Source of the DNA: Desulfosudis oleivorans
GTDB lineage: Bacteria > Desulfobacterota > Desulfobacteria > Desulfobacterales > SURF-7
DNA: 64,000 nt
Assembly: GCA_020723305.1 (NCBI GenBank)
Contig: DYJC01000004.1
Location: 286,713-350,712, forward strand
Reading direction: 5' to 3'
The stretch's first letter is position 1; every line of letters begins with the position of its first letter. Both the position numbers and the translations under genes were made by a program. Under the pieces are notes generated by a model. The model worked only from the letters and a program-made list of their open reading frames with translations, did no database searches and was not told the origin of the DNA. This document shows positions 43,890 to 52,490 of the stretch, one piece after another.

Positions 43890-45725
43890 ATGTGGCGTTC
43901 ATTGAGTATTGCAAACAAGATTTGGTTAAGTCTGAGTATTCTAATTATAGGCTACTTCGCATCTATGCTATTTGGATACAGTAATGGTAAACAGACTGAG
44001 AACAGGCTATACAACGTATCCGAATCTGTTTTCCCGGCAACACGATACAGCCAGACAGCCCTAAATTTCTTTAGCGAACAGATCAAACTATTCAATGATG
44101 CCGTCCTGATTGGTGATACGAAGCTGCTTGAAACAGCTCAATCCAAGGCAAAACAAATTCAGGAAGCACTAACCGCCATTTCTGCATTACCGCATGTTGA
44201 TCCGGATTTAAAAGAAAAAATCAACATCTCGATTAAAGAGTTATTTTCATTTTCCGAATCTGCGAACACCCTCTACACCCATATGATTACGAATGAAGAT
44301 ACTGCGGATATGAGTAAAACAGCCGAATTGGCGAAACAGACAGAGTCCCTTGAAAAACAGCTTACCCAGCTCAGCCAATATTTCGTGAATGAACTGAATT
44401 CCGAATTATCCTCGATTAGTCAGGATACAAAACGTCAAAGGATATACAGTCTGACGACCTTTTTCATTGTTGTAGCAGGTTCGGTCTTGTTAATCTGGTT
44501 TATTCTGAATCAAGGTATTATCCGGCCCCTCAAAAACACTGTGGAAGCTTTGAATACAATTGCCCATGGTGATCTTTCCGTACACCTGAAAACAGGTAAA
44601 GATGAAATCGGTATCATGGGCTCGGCATTAAATTCAGTGGTTGATTCCCTGAATATTAAGGCAAAAGCGGCTTCCGACATTGCCGAAGGCAATCTTACCC
44701 ATGAAATTATTATCGCATCCGAAAAAGATACATTGGGGAAGGCTCTTCTTACGATGATTACCAGTCTGAATAATATGGTTTCCGAGCTTAACTTCTCAGC
44801 AGCCCAGGTGGATTCCGGCTCTAGACAGATTGCAGATTCAAGCGTTGCCCTGTCTCAAGGTGCCACAGAACAAGCGGCCGCTATTCAAGAAATATCCAGC
44901 AGTATGACTCAAATCAGTTCCCAGACAAAAACAAATGCTGAGAATGCAGCACAGGCCAATACGTTGGCAAAGGCAGCACATGAGGCGGTACGCAATGGAA
45001 TCCAACAGATGGAAGAGATGGTTTCCTCTATGGATGCCATTAGTGAATCCAGTAATGAAATTGGAAAAATTATTAAAACAATTGATGATATCGCTTTCCA
45101 GACCAATCTGCTGGCACTAAATGCCGCAGTAGAAGCTGCAAGAGCCGGCAAACATGGAAAAGGTTTTGCAGTCGTGGCACAGGAGGTTCGTTCTCTGGCA
45201 GCCCGAAGTGCGAAAGCCGCCCGAGAGACTACCGATATGATCGAAAAATCGATTAAAAAAGTAAAGGATGGAAACCAAACCGCCGGTAAAACCTCAGAGG
45301 CACTTGAAAAAATAAACACCGGTGTAACCCAGGTAACAGATCTTGTGGGTGAAATCGCCGCCGCAAGCAGTGAGCAGGCACAAGGAATCGCCCAGGTCAA
45401 TAAAGGACTTCAACAGGTTGATAACGTTACTCAGAGCAATACCGCCAATGCTGAAGAAACATCCTCAGCGGCTGAAACGCTATCTGCGCAAGCTGCCCAG
45501 GTTCATCATCTGCTTTCCCGATTTCGGGTGCAAAAAAACGATACGCAGACAGGTTCAACTTCGACCGTGAAATCCCTGTCTCCGGTACCTGAAATTCATA
45601 AACCGAATTATCAGCAACAAACCAACTATACCTGGGGTAAGGCTGATATACAACCAAAGGAACTACCGGAACAAAAACCTGAACAGATCATTGCGCTGGA
45701 TGACAGTGAATTTGGAAAGTATTAA
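43890..45725 (+). CDS. Methyl-accepting chemotaxis protein
   Basis: 611 residues. Membrane helices near residues 8-28 and 188-210 bracket a helical periplasmic ligand domain of about 160 residues. HAMP (about 212-265, IIRPLKNTVEALNTIAHGDL) follows, then the signalling domain with the conserved hairpin tip DDIAFQTNLLALNAAVEAAR and EVRSLAARSAKAA. No C-terminal CheR-docking pentapeptide is present. A GGAG site precedes the ATG. No che genes are nearby. Confidence 0.95.
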   Translation: MWRSLSIANKIWLSLSILIIGYFASMLFGYSNGKQTENRLYNVSESVFPATRYSQTALNFFSEQIKLFNDAVLIGDTKLLETAQSKAKQIQEALTAISALPHVDPDLKEKINISIKELFSFSESANTLYTHMITNEDTADMSKTAELAKQTESLEKQLTQLSQYFVNELNSELSSISQDTKRQRIYSLTTFFIVVAGSVLLIWFILNQGIIRPLKNTVEALNTIAHGDLSVHLKTGKDEIGIMGSALNSVVDSLNIKAKAASDIAEGNLTHEIIIASEKDTLGKALLTMITSLNNMVSELNFSAAQVDSGSRQIADSSVALSQGATEQAAAIQEISSSMTQISSQTKTNAENAAQANTLAKAAHEAVRNGIQQMEEMVSSMDAISESSNEIGKIIKTIDDIAFQTNLLALNAAVEAARAGKHGKGFAVVAQEVRSLAARSAKAARETTDMIEKSIKKVKDGNQTAGKTSEALEKINTGVTQVTDLVGEIAAASSEQAQGIAQVNKGLQQVDNVTQSNTANAEETSSAAETLSAQAAQVHHLLSRFRVQKNDTQTGSTSTVKSLSPVPEIHKPNYQQQTNYTWGKADIQPKELPEQKPEQIIALDDSEFGKY

Positions 45726-45774
45726 CAATTTTAATTCCCGATTCAAACGGTGACCGCTGCATCCATAAATTTCA

Positions 45775-47262
45775 TTATTTAATAGGCAGCAGTACCGTAA
45801 AAGAGGTGCCTTTTCCGGTCTCACTTTCAACATCGATATAGCCACCCAGCGAATCAACGATACCTTTTACGATCGGCAATCCAAGTCCAGTCCCGGTAAT
45901 AAATCTTGTATTCTCATTTTTAATTCGATAAAATTTTTCAAAAATCTTATCCATATATTTGGCATCTATTCCATAACCATTGTCTTTTACAATAACCCTC
46001 AAATTTGTTCCGGTCTTATCCAAAATAACTTTAATTTCCCCACCTGCTTGGGTATAATTTATGGCATTTGTAATCAGATTGCCATACACACTTTCAAGCG
46101 ACATTGGATCCGCCATGATGGATGGAAGAGGTCCATCCTTTATTTCAAGGGTTAAAGACTGCTTTTTTGCAATGGCCTGTGCTCCCAAAAAATCAACAAT
46201 ACTTTTTAGCAACTCATCCACCTGAACCGGTTTTGATTCCTTGGATGCAATTCCAGCCTCAATCCGAGAAAGATCCAACAAATCTCCAATCGTGGATATC
46301 AAACCCTTTGTTTTCTCCTTTGCTCGAGAAAGCAGATATTGTTCATTTTCTGAAGCACCTTCATCCATATCGTTTAAAGCCATAGCAAGCTGCTCATGTA
46401 TAGTGGAAAGAGGAGACCGAAGCTCATGAGAAACCTTCGCAACAAACTCAGCTCTCAATTGATCCAATGCTTTCATGGCAGAAATATCCATGATATTGGT
46501 CACTGCTCCCAGACACTCTCTTTTCTCTCCCAACACCGGTCTGGATCTGGCCAATAAAAACCGGCCCCCATCAAGATTCAGTTCATGGGTTGGAATATCA
46601 TCAAAGTCAACATATTTGCCGCGAGAAATATCGATAATCAGTTTGCATAACTCTTTATCATAAATATAGGCGCTGATATCTCCACCGGGCATTATATCTT
46701 TCACAAGCCCTAAATGCTGCTTGAATGCAGGGTTTAACAGCACCACCTTACCATTTGTATCCGTAACCAATACACCGTTTGGAAGTGAATCAATAATTGT
46801 GTGCACACGGCTTTGGGAAGTATGAAGATCCGCCAGAGTCCGCTTTCGTTCCATTTCCAGTTTTTCTGTTTCCAGGGTCAACTGCATTTTTTCACGTGCA
46901 CGGCTTACAACGATTCGAAGCTGATCCGGTTCATACGGCTTTGGAATAAAGTCATAAGCACCTCGCTTCATCGCCTCGATAGCGGTTTCTACGGTTGCAT
47001 ATCCGGTGATAACAATAACAAGGATTCCTCGATCCAGTTCCATAATTCGCTTTAGGACTTCCATCCCATCGATTCCCGGCATCTTCATGTCCAACAAGAC
47101 GATGGCAACCGGTTCCTGTTCCAAAATTTTCAATCCCTCCTCTCCTCTGGAAGCTTTGAAAACCTGAAAGTCCATCCGTTTCAAAATTCGTTCTGCTCCA
47201 TCCCGCAGAATCTGTTCATCATCAATGACCAGTACTTTTCCTGTATCGAATCTATTCTTCAC
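45775..47262 (-). CDS. Hybrid receiver-PAS-histidine kinase
   Basis: 495 residues, no membrane segments. An N-terminal receiver domain (Asp in IVLLDMKMPGIDG) is followed by a PAS domain (about 155-260), the HisKA box VSHELRSPLSTI, and the ATPase domain with GTGLGLPIV. The receiver in front of the kinase suggests that a second kinase, probably the product of 47252-48757 just upstream (11-bp overlap), phosphorylates it in a relay. Confidence 0.93.
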   Translation of the reverse strand: MKNRFDTGKVLVIDDEQILRDGAERILKRMDFQVFKASRGEEGLKILEQEPVAIVLLDMKMPGIDGMEVLKRIMELDRGILVIVITGYATVETAIEAMKRGAYDFIPKPYEPDQLRIVVSRAREKMQLTLETEKLEMERKRTLADLHTSQSRVHTIIDSLPNGVLVTDTNGKVVLLNPAFKQHLGLVKDIMPGGDISAYIYDKELCKLIIDISRGKYVDFDDIPTHELNLDGGRFLLARSRPVLGEKRECLGAVTNIMDISAMKALDQLRAEFVAKVSHELRSPLSTIHEQLAMALNDMDEGASENEQYLLSRAKEKTKGLISTIGDLLDLSRIEAGIASKESKPVQVDELLKSIVDFLGAQAIAKKQSLTLEIKDGPLPSIMADPMSLESVYGNLITNAINYTQAGGEIKVILDKTGTNLRVIVKDNGYGIDAKYMDKIFEKFYRIKNENTRFITGTGLGLPIVKGIVDSLGGYIDVESETGKGTSFTVLLPIK

Positions 47263-48757
47263 TCTCAGCTCCTCCTCGATTCTGATATTTCAGAGGAAGT
47301 TCAATCCGGAAAGTAGTGCCTTCACCAACACAGCTCTTTACGGTTATCACTCCGCCATGATCCTGAACAATACCGTACACCATGCTTAAACCAAGTCCGG
47401 TTCCTTTGCCTTCCTCCTTGGTCGTAAAGAAGGGTTCAAAAATATGTTTTAATATATGATCGGGAATTCCTGGTCCTGTATCACTGATTTCGATAACCAC
47501 TTTATCCCCGTCTTCTGATAGGCTGGTGGATAAACGTAAATGCCCCTTCCCATCCATTGCCTGAGCTGCATTCAATATTATATTCATGAAAACATGATTC
47601 ATTTGCTGGATATCAACAGGAACTAGAGGCAGATTTCCTGCTAACTTCTTTTCAATAACAATATTCTGAAAAAGTGTTTGATTTTCAAGTAAAAACATTG
47701 TCCGGGAAATGGCTTGATTCAAGTCATGCTGTTTTACCAGATGACTGGTTTGCCGGGCAAACTCCAATAATTCTTTAACCGTATCCCTGCAACGTTCCGC
47801 TTCCTGTAAAATACGATTCAGATCATCCTTTGCACTCTGTTCTAAATCATAATCCTCAAGAAGAAATTTTGTATAGAGTGTAATTCCACCCAGAGGATTA
47901 TTCAATTGATGAGCCACTCCGGCAGAAAGTTTTCCAAGGGAAGACATTTTCTCTGCCTGTAGAAGCTGTATCTGAGTTTTTTCAAGCTCACCTTTTATCC
48001 GTAATTCCTCACGTAAATCATGAAAAAATCCAATGGAGGCAACCTCTTTATCGCCTTTATAAACAATGGATGCATTTAATCGGATCGGTATAATATCCCC
48101 ATTTTTTTTAATGACATCGACCTGGAAAGACTTCAGCTTGCCTTTCCCTCCATAATCATCACTACGGAGCCTTCGCATGATATCACGCGCCGTATCACCC
48201 TGATAAAAATTTCTTATGTCTAATGAATCAAGTGCCTCTTTAGCACTGTACCCGCTTATTTCTACAGCAGCATCGTTGAATATCAAAATTTTTCCAGTCA
48301 TATCGGCTGCAATGACCCCATCCACTGAGCTCAGAATCAGATTCTTTAAAAGAGAATTGGCTCGTCTGAGATCCTCTTCCATTTCTTCTCGTGAAGGCGT
48401 GTCAAATTCAACGATGGCAACTGCATCGATCTTATCTTCTGAAAATATTGGATAGGAATAGCGACAAGTGGACCACTTTTGATTGGATAACGAATTCTCC
48501 TTTCCCCTTAAAACAGGCCTGTCCGACAGAATGGGTCTATTTGATTTCAAAACTTGTTTTGCCGGACAATTCTCCCCTGGGAACTCCCACTCGCATAGGA
48601 GTTGATGACATTTTTGTCCAACGATGTTGAATCCGTACTTTTCTTTTGTGTATCGATTGGTGGCCAAGATTTGGAAATCGGGGGATATAATAAAAAAAAT
48701 CCTGTTAGAAGCATCAACTGCCTTTAAAAGATATTCTTTCTCTATTTCAGAGCGCAT
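47252..48757 (-). CDS. PAS-domain sensor histidine kinase
   Basis: 501 residues, cytoplasmic. Two PAS-like domains lie in the first 260 residues (the first with GQKCHQLLCEWEFPGENC, a cysteine-bearing segment that may bind a cofactor or sense redox). HisKA box VAHQLNNPLGGITL and ATPase motif GTGLGLSMVYG follow. Its 3' end overlaps the hybrid kinase gene by 11 bp, so the two are coupled. Upstream is the aroE-like gene 11 bp away. Confidence 0.93.
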   Translation of the reverse strand: MRSEIEKEYLLKAVDASNRIFFIISPDFQILATNRYTKEKYGFNIVGQKCHQLLCEWEFPGENCPAKQVLKSNRPILSDRPVLRGKENSLSNQKWSTCRYSYPIFSEDKIDAVAIVEFDTPSREEMEEDLRRANSLLKNLILSSVDGVIAADMTGKILIFNDAAVEISGYSAKEALDSLDIRNFYQGDTARDIMRRLRSDDYGGKGKLKSFQVDVIKKNGDIIPIRLNASIVYKGDKEVASIGFFHDLREELRIKGELEKTQIQLLQAEKMSSLGKLSAGVAHQLNNPLGGITLYTKFLLEDYDLEQSAKDDLNRILQEAERCRDTVKELLEFARQTSHLVKQHDLNQAISRTMFLLENQTLFQNIVIEKKLAGNLPLVPVDIQQMNHVFMNIILNAAQAMDGKGHLRLSTSLSEDGDKVVIEISDTGPGIPDHILKHIFEPFFTTKEEGKGTGLGLSMVYGIVQDHGGVITVKSCVGEGTTFRIELPLKYQNRGGAESEE

Positions 48758-48768
48758 GATATTTTTTT

Positions 48769-49587
48769 TTATAACTCCTCATCCATTGCTTTTAAAAACT
48801 CTTTTGCTTCAACATCAATCTTTGTCCATAAGGAAAAGCTTCTCCTCGCCTGATGCGCAAGAATGAACCTTCCATCCAAAAATTGAACTCCTTTTTGTTG
48901 CGCTTTTGCTTCCCATAAATTGACCGGTCGTCCATAATTCACATCCATGATCATTTCACATTCCCGGATATCACATTTATCGACCAGGGCTGCAAACTCC
49001 GTCGACTCATCAGGACTTGAAACCGAAGTGGCATTGATCAGAATATTTGCCTTGATCGGCCCATCATTGACTGATTCGATTGGTATTGCAGTGCCCCCGA
49101 TGTTATTCACGATTCCAGCGAGACTGTTTTTATTTCTTCCTGCAATCAGGATTGATTCAGCCCTCAACCAGTTCAAGATAAATACGATGGCTTTTGCAAT
49201 CCCTCCGGTTCCAAAAACCAAAGCGGTTTTGCCGGGAACATTAAACCCGATCTCTTCCAGAGTATCCATAAACCCTATCGCATTGGTATTGTATCCTTTT
49301 AATATTTTTCCTTTTCGCACAACCGTATTGACGGCTCCGATAATATTCGCTCCCTCTGAAAGAATATCCAGATGGGGAATAACCGCTTCTTTATAGGGGA
49401 CAGCAATATTGGCCCCATCAATATTCAGAACCCTGAGACTCTGCATCGCAGGACCGATTTGGCCATTTTCAACCTTAAAAGGAACATACATTCCGCGTAT
49501 TCCAACTCTTTTTAATACACTGGAAAAAATGACAGGGGATTTTGATCGAAAAGAGCGCTCATCTCCTAAAATACAAAATATTTTCAT
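48769..49587 (-). CDS. Shikimate dehydrogenase family protein, catalytic Asp replaced
   Basis: 272 residues, normal for AroE. The substrate serines (SKSP) and the lysine region (GANIAVPYKEAV) are present, and the NADP-binding glycine loop reads VFGTGGIAKAIVF. However, the strictly conserved Asp of the NTDG motif is Asn here: GYNTNAIGF, read clearly as codon AAT. In studied AroE enzymes Asp and Lys are both needed for catalysis. So this may be a diverged quinate/shikimate-dehydrogenase-like protein with another or reduced activity. It is packed with signalling genes and not with other aro genes. Confidence 0.85.
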   Translation of the reverse strand: MKIFCILGDERSFRSKSPVIFSSVLKRVGIRGMYVPFKVENGQIGPAMQSLRVLNIDGANIAVPYKEAVIPHLDILSEGANIIGAVNTVVRKGKILKGYNTNAIGFMDTLEEIGFNVPGKTALVFGTGGIAKAIVFILNWLRAESILIAGRNKNSLAGIVNNIGGTAIPIESVNDGPIKANILINATSVSSPDESTEFAALVDKCDIRECEMIMDVNYGRPVNLWEAKAQQKGVQFLDGRFILAHQARRSFSLWTKIDVEAKEFLKAMDEEL

Positions 49588-49736
49588 TCGTTTGTGCCTG
49601 TGTGGCTTACGTCAAAGTTTCCAATACCCAAAAGCAATTGTGGGAAGATACCGTAACAGATGTATTTCCTACTCGTTTCGGTTCTTCCCAAAAGTTTGCT
49701 TTTTCATGAAACATCTGGGGAAAATTTTTTTTCCAA

Positions 49737-50123
49737 TCAACTGACAAGTCGTTTCACACTATCCAAAATATCTTCTGCCGACGCCGGCTTTGGTAGATAA
49801 TCATCTGCCTCCATGCTCATCCCGTCATGGTGTGAATACCTCGTGGAACCTACATGATCGGCAACTGCCGTCAACATGATAATAGGGATATCTCTATATT
49901 TTTCACTTTTCTTCAGTTCTGCACATACCTCATAACCATCTTTCTCCGGCATCATTACATCCAGAACAATGGCATCCGGAGGATTTGATTTAACTTTATC
50001 CAATGCTTCAACACCATCATATGCCACTTCTACGTTAAAACCTGCTTTCTTCAGATTTGCCTGGACTATCGACGCGAAATCAGGTTCATCATCAACAACA
50101 AGAATGGTCTTTTTATCACTCAT
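49737..50123 (-). CDS. Stand-alone response regulator receiver protein
   Basis: 128 residues, CheY-like without output domain. The phosphorylation Asp lies in AIVLDVMMPEKDGYEV, the conserved Thr in IIMLTAV, and Lys in YLPKPAS. A 15-residue insertion rich in His and Met (near HVGSTRYSHHDGMSMEADD) precedes the Lys strand, a variant found in several deltaproteobacterial receivers. It may be the partner of the kinase pair encoded upstream at 45.8-48.8 kb, separated from it by the aroE-like gene. Confidence 0.92.
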   Translation of the reverse strand: MSDKKTILVVDDEPDFASIVQANLKKAGFNVEVAYDGVEALDKVKSNPPDAIVLDVMMPEKDGYEVCAELKKSEKYRDIPIIMLTAVADHVGSTRYSHHDGMSMEADDYLPKPASAEDILDSVKRLVS

Positions 50124-50299
50124 TTATACCTCCTTAAAAAATGTATTCCTTAATTTCTTATATGATATCGAGATTTATCTCATTATAACAATTCAAAAAA
50201 ATTCGGCAACAAATTTCTATATCTATTGAAATGAAAAAAACAGCCATCCGGATGACTCCAGAGGAAAAAAACAAACCGTTTTCAAATATTCAAAACAGA

Positions 50300-51229
50300 T
50301 TACATTTTCGGTCTGGGAAGCAAGCCTGCTCTTTGAACAATTTCAGGAACTTTTTCCTCCCACTCAATCGCCATGACATGAAAACCATGGACACCTTTGA
50401 TCTCTTTTAATCTCTGTATGGATTCAACGCAAATATTGATCCCCTCTTCGGCCTGTTTGTCTTTTGGTCTGTCGGACATCCTCTTTACAACTTCATCCGG
50501 AACATCCATCCCCGGAACTTTATTTTTCATATAACGAGCCATACCGGCAGATTTAAAGGGTGTAACGCCCGCCAGGATATGAACCTTTTCATGCAAACCC
50601 CGGTCCCGGACTCCTTCCATCCATTTTTCAAATTTATCGAGGTTATAGATACATTGAGTCTGGATAAACTCGGCACCCGCAGCCACTTTCTTTGCAAGCC
50701 GGGCTACCCTGATTTCAAAAGGATCTGCAAATGGATTGGCTGCTGCTCCAACAAACATTTTGGGAGGACGTTTGATCTCATCTCCTCCGATAAATTTTCC
50801 TTCGTCACGCATTCTTCGCACGGTTTGAATCAATTGCATGGAATCCAAATCATGTACATTCTGTCCGGAGGCACAATCGCCGAAACTCTGGTGATCTCCT
50901 GACAGGCAAAGCATGTTATGGATATCAAATGAAGCCGCCCCAAGAATATCGCTCTGCAAAGCAATTCGATTCCGGTCTCTCGTAACCATCTGAAGAACCG
51001 GCTCCAATCCCATAAGCTTTAACCGGATACAGGCTGCCAGACTGCACATCCTGGTTACTGATGTCTGATTGTCGGTGATATTTATGGCATCAACATAATC
51101 CTTGATCAAATTTGCCTTTTCAATAATTGCTTCAGGATCACTCCCGCGGGGTGGGCCACACTCGGATGTCACTGCAAGATTACCTGATGCAAGAATTTTC
51201 TCAAGTTTGCTCGGTGTTTTTTCTTTCAT
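50300..51229 (-). CDS. metF: Methylenetetrahydrofolate reductase, MetF
   Basis: 309 residues from the ATG at 51229, which overlaps the metV stop (ATGA) and has a GGAGG site; a longer upstream frame lacks similarity. FAD-binding TIM-barrel enzyme that interconverts methylene- and methyl-tetrahydrofolate. The catalytic Glu is in VTSECGPPRG, and GDHQSFGD and QTQCIYNLDKF follow. It lacks the C-terminal regulatory domain of eukaryotic forms. In anaerobes with a MetV partner it belongs to the Wood-Ljungdahl pathway; in sulfate reducers it can run in the oxidative direction. Confidence 0.94.
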   Translation of the reverse strand: MKEKTPSKLEKILASGNLAVTSECGPPRGSDPEAIIEKANLIKDYVDAINITDNQTSVTRMCSLAACIRLKLMGLEPVLQMVTRDRNRIALQSDILGAASFDIHNMLCLSGDHQSFGDCASGQNVHDLDSMQLIQTVRRMRDEGKFIGGDEIKRPPKMFVGAAANPFADPFEIRVARLAKKVAAGAEFIQTQCIYNLDKFEKWMEGVRDRGLHEKVHILAGVTPFKSAGMARYMKNKVPGMDVPDEVVKRMSDRPKDKQAEEGINICVESIQRLKEIKGVHGFHVMAIEWEEKVPEIVQRAGLLPRPKM

Positions 51230-51894
51230 TCTTGAACATCCTCCCTGACAACTTTTCTGGGTCCTCCGGCTCGATCCGAGGACCAATCCTTTATATCCAA
51301 CAATATTTCATAATCATCCATTCTGCTCATGGCTTTCAGTCTGTTAATAATCAATTGCCAGGCGCAATCCAATTCCTTGCTGATTTCACATTTACCATTG
51401 GTTGAGCCTCCGCAGGGGCCATTCAAAATCCTTTTGGCGCATCTGGAGATCGGACAGATTCCGGCAGTACTCGCCAGAATACATTGTCCGCATGCCTGAC
51501 ATCTTTCTGTCCATAGTCCCCTTTTCTCGGTGGCACCTAAAAAACACGTATTCACCCCCGGATAAACCGGGATTGAAACATATTTATCCGCCATAAACTG
51601 AACCCCGACTCCACAGGCAAGAGAAAGAACAGCGTCATATGTATCAATCCGATCCCGTATCTCTTCCAGATATTCATGATCACACTGCCGTTCCAGGGTA
51701 ACTTCATCAATCCGTTTTTCCTCCCCCTGGTTCAGGAAATACATACGAAGAGCCGAGGCGAGTATGCCAACCTCCTTTTTCCCGCCTGCCTCACAAACGG
51801 TAACACACTCATTACATCCCAGCAGAAGAATGTTTTTATAGTCTTTTATTTCTTTGATAACTTCTTCCATCGGTTTTTTTTCAGCAACAATCAT
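51226..51894 (-). CDS. metV: MetV, zinc/iron-sulfur partner subunit of MetF
   Basis: 222 residues from the ATG at 51894 with a GAAGGTG site; a longer frame upstream lacks similarity. The family start reads LLGCNECVTVCEAGGKKE. Further cysteine motifs follow: CQACGQCIL, GICPISRCAKRILNGPCGG. MetV binds metal centres, joins MetF to its electron donor and is encoded next to MetF and Hdr/Mvh genes in acetogens and sulfate reducers. It overlaps metF by 4 bp. Confidence 0.92.
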   Translation of the reverse strand: MIVAEKKPMEEVIKEIKDYKNILLLGCNECVTVCEAGGKKEVGILASALRMYFLNQGEEKRIDEVTLERQCDHEYLEEIRDRIDTYDAVLSLACGVGVQFMADKYVSIPVYPGVNTCFLGATEKRGLWTERCQACGQCILASTAGICPISRCAKRILNGPCGGSTNGKCEISKELDCAWQLIINRLKAMSRMDDYEILLDIKDWSSDRAGGPRKVVREDVQE

Positions 51895-52037
51895 AAATGC
51901 ACCTTCACTGATAATGGGTTTCGTGTTCACGGGTTTGAGTTCAGTATGAACGATCCACAATTCTTTTCCAGTAAATCCGGAAAACAGGTTGACCGTTTGA
52001 ATGAAAACTCAATCCCTCTGGCGATCAGATGAATTTT

Positions 52038-52490
52038 TCAGGCCGCCTCGGTTTGCCTGTTGATATTTTTTTTCTTAGCCGATTTTATCGGATTCGGTCC
52101 CAGCTCAACAATCTTATCAAACATCTCTTTTGCAAATTTTACAAAAAGCGGTGCTTCGCTTGAAGAAAGGTTATACATTTTGACACGCTCGCCTCCGATT
52201 CCAATATCGTCCAACATTTTTTGGGCTTGTGCCACACGTTTCCTGGCTCGAAAGTTTCCCTTGTTGAAATGACAATCCCCTTCCATGCATCCAACCACAT
52301 AGACGCCATCAGCACCTTTTTCAAAAGATCTCAGGATATGAATAACATCCACTTTTCCGGTACAGGGAACCCGAATAATTTTTATACTTGTAGGATAACT
52401 CAGCCTCATCGAACCTGCCAGGTCCGCAGCAGTATACCCTCAGAAGTTACAGCAAAACGATATGATAATCGGTTGAAAATCCTTGCTCAT
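52038..52490 (-). CDS. mvhD: MvhD, hydrogenase/heterodisulfide-reductase delta subunit, selenoprotein
   Basis: 150 residues when the in-frame UGA at 52440-52442 is read as selenocysteine 17. The start ATG at 52490 overlaps the hdrA stop (ATGA). The N-terminus reads IIISFCCNF-U-GYTAADLAG, matching the MvhD motif FCCNxC(x)YxxADLAG with Sec in place of a conserved cysteine. After it come the iron-sulfur ligands VPCTGK and VVGCMEGDCHF. MvhD carries a [2Fe-2S] cluster and passes electrons to or from HdrA. Stopping at the UGA, or starting at the later ATG (52409), would remove the first cysteines. A SECIS-like hairpin follows the UGA. Confidence 0.9.
52410..52426 (-). promoter_or_regulatory. SECIS-like hairpin for mvhD
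   Basis: CGGACCT-GGC-AGGTTCG can form a 7-bp stem (one G-U pair) starting 13 bases after the UGA. Bacterial SECIS hairpins lie about 11 bases after the UGA inside the coding region, with a small G-rich loop, so placement and shape fit. Confidence 0.55.
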
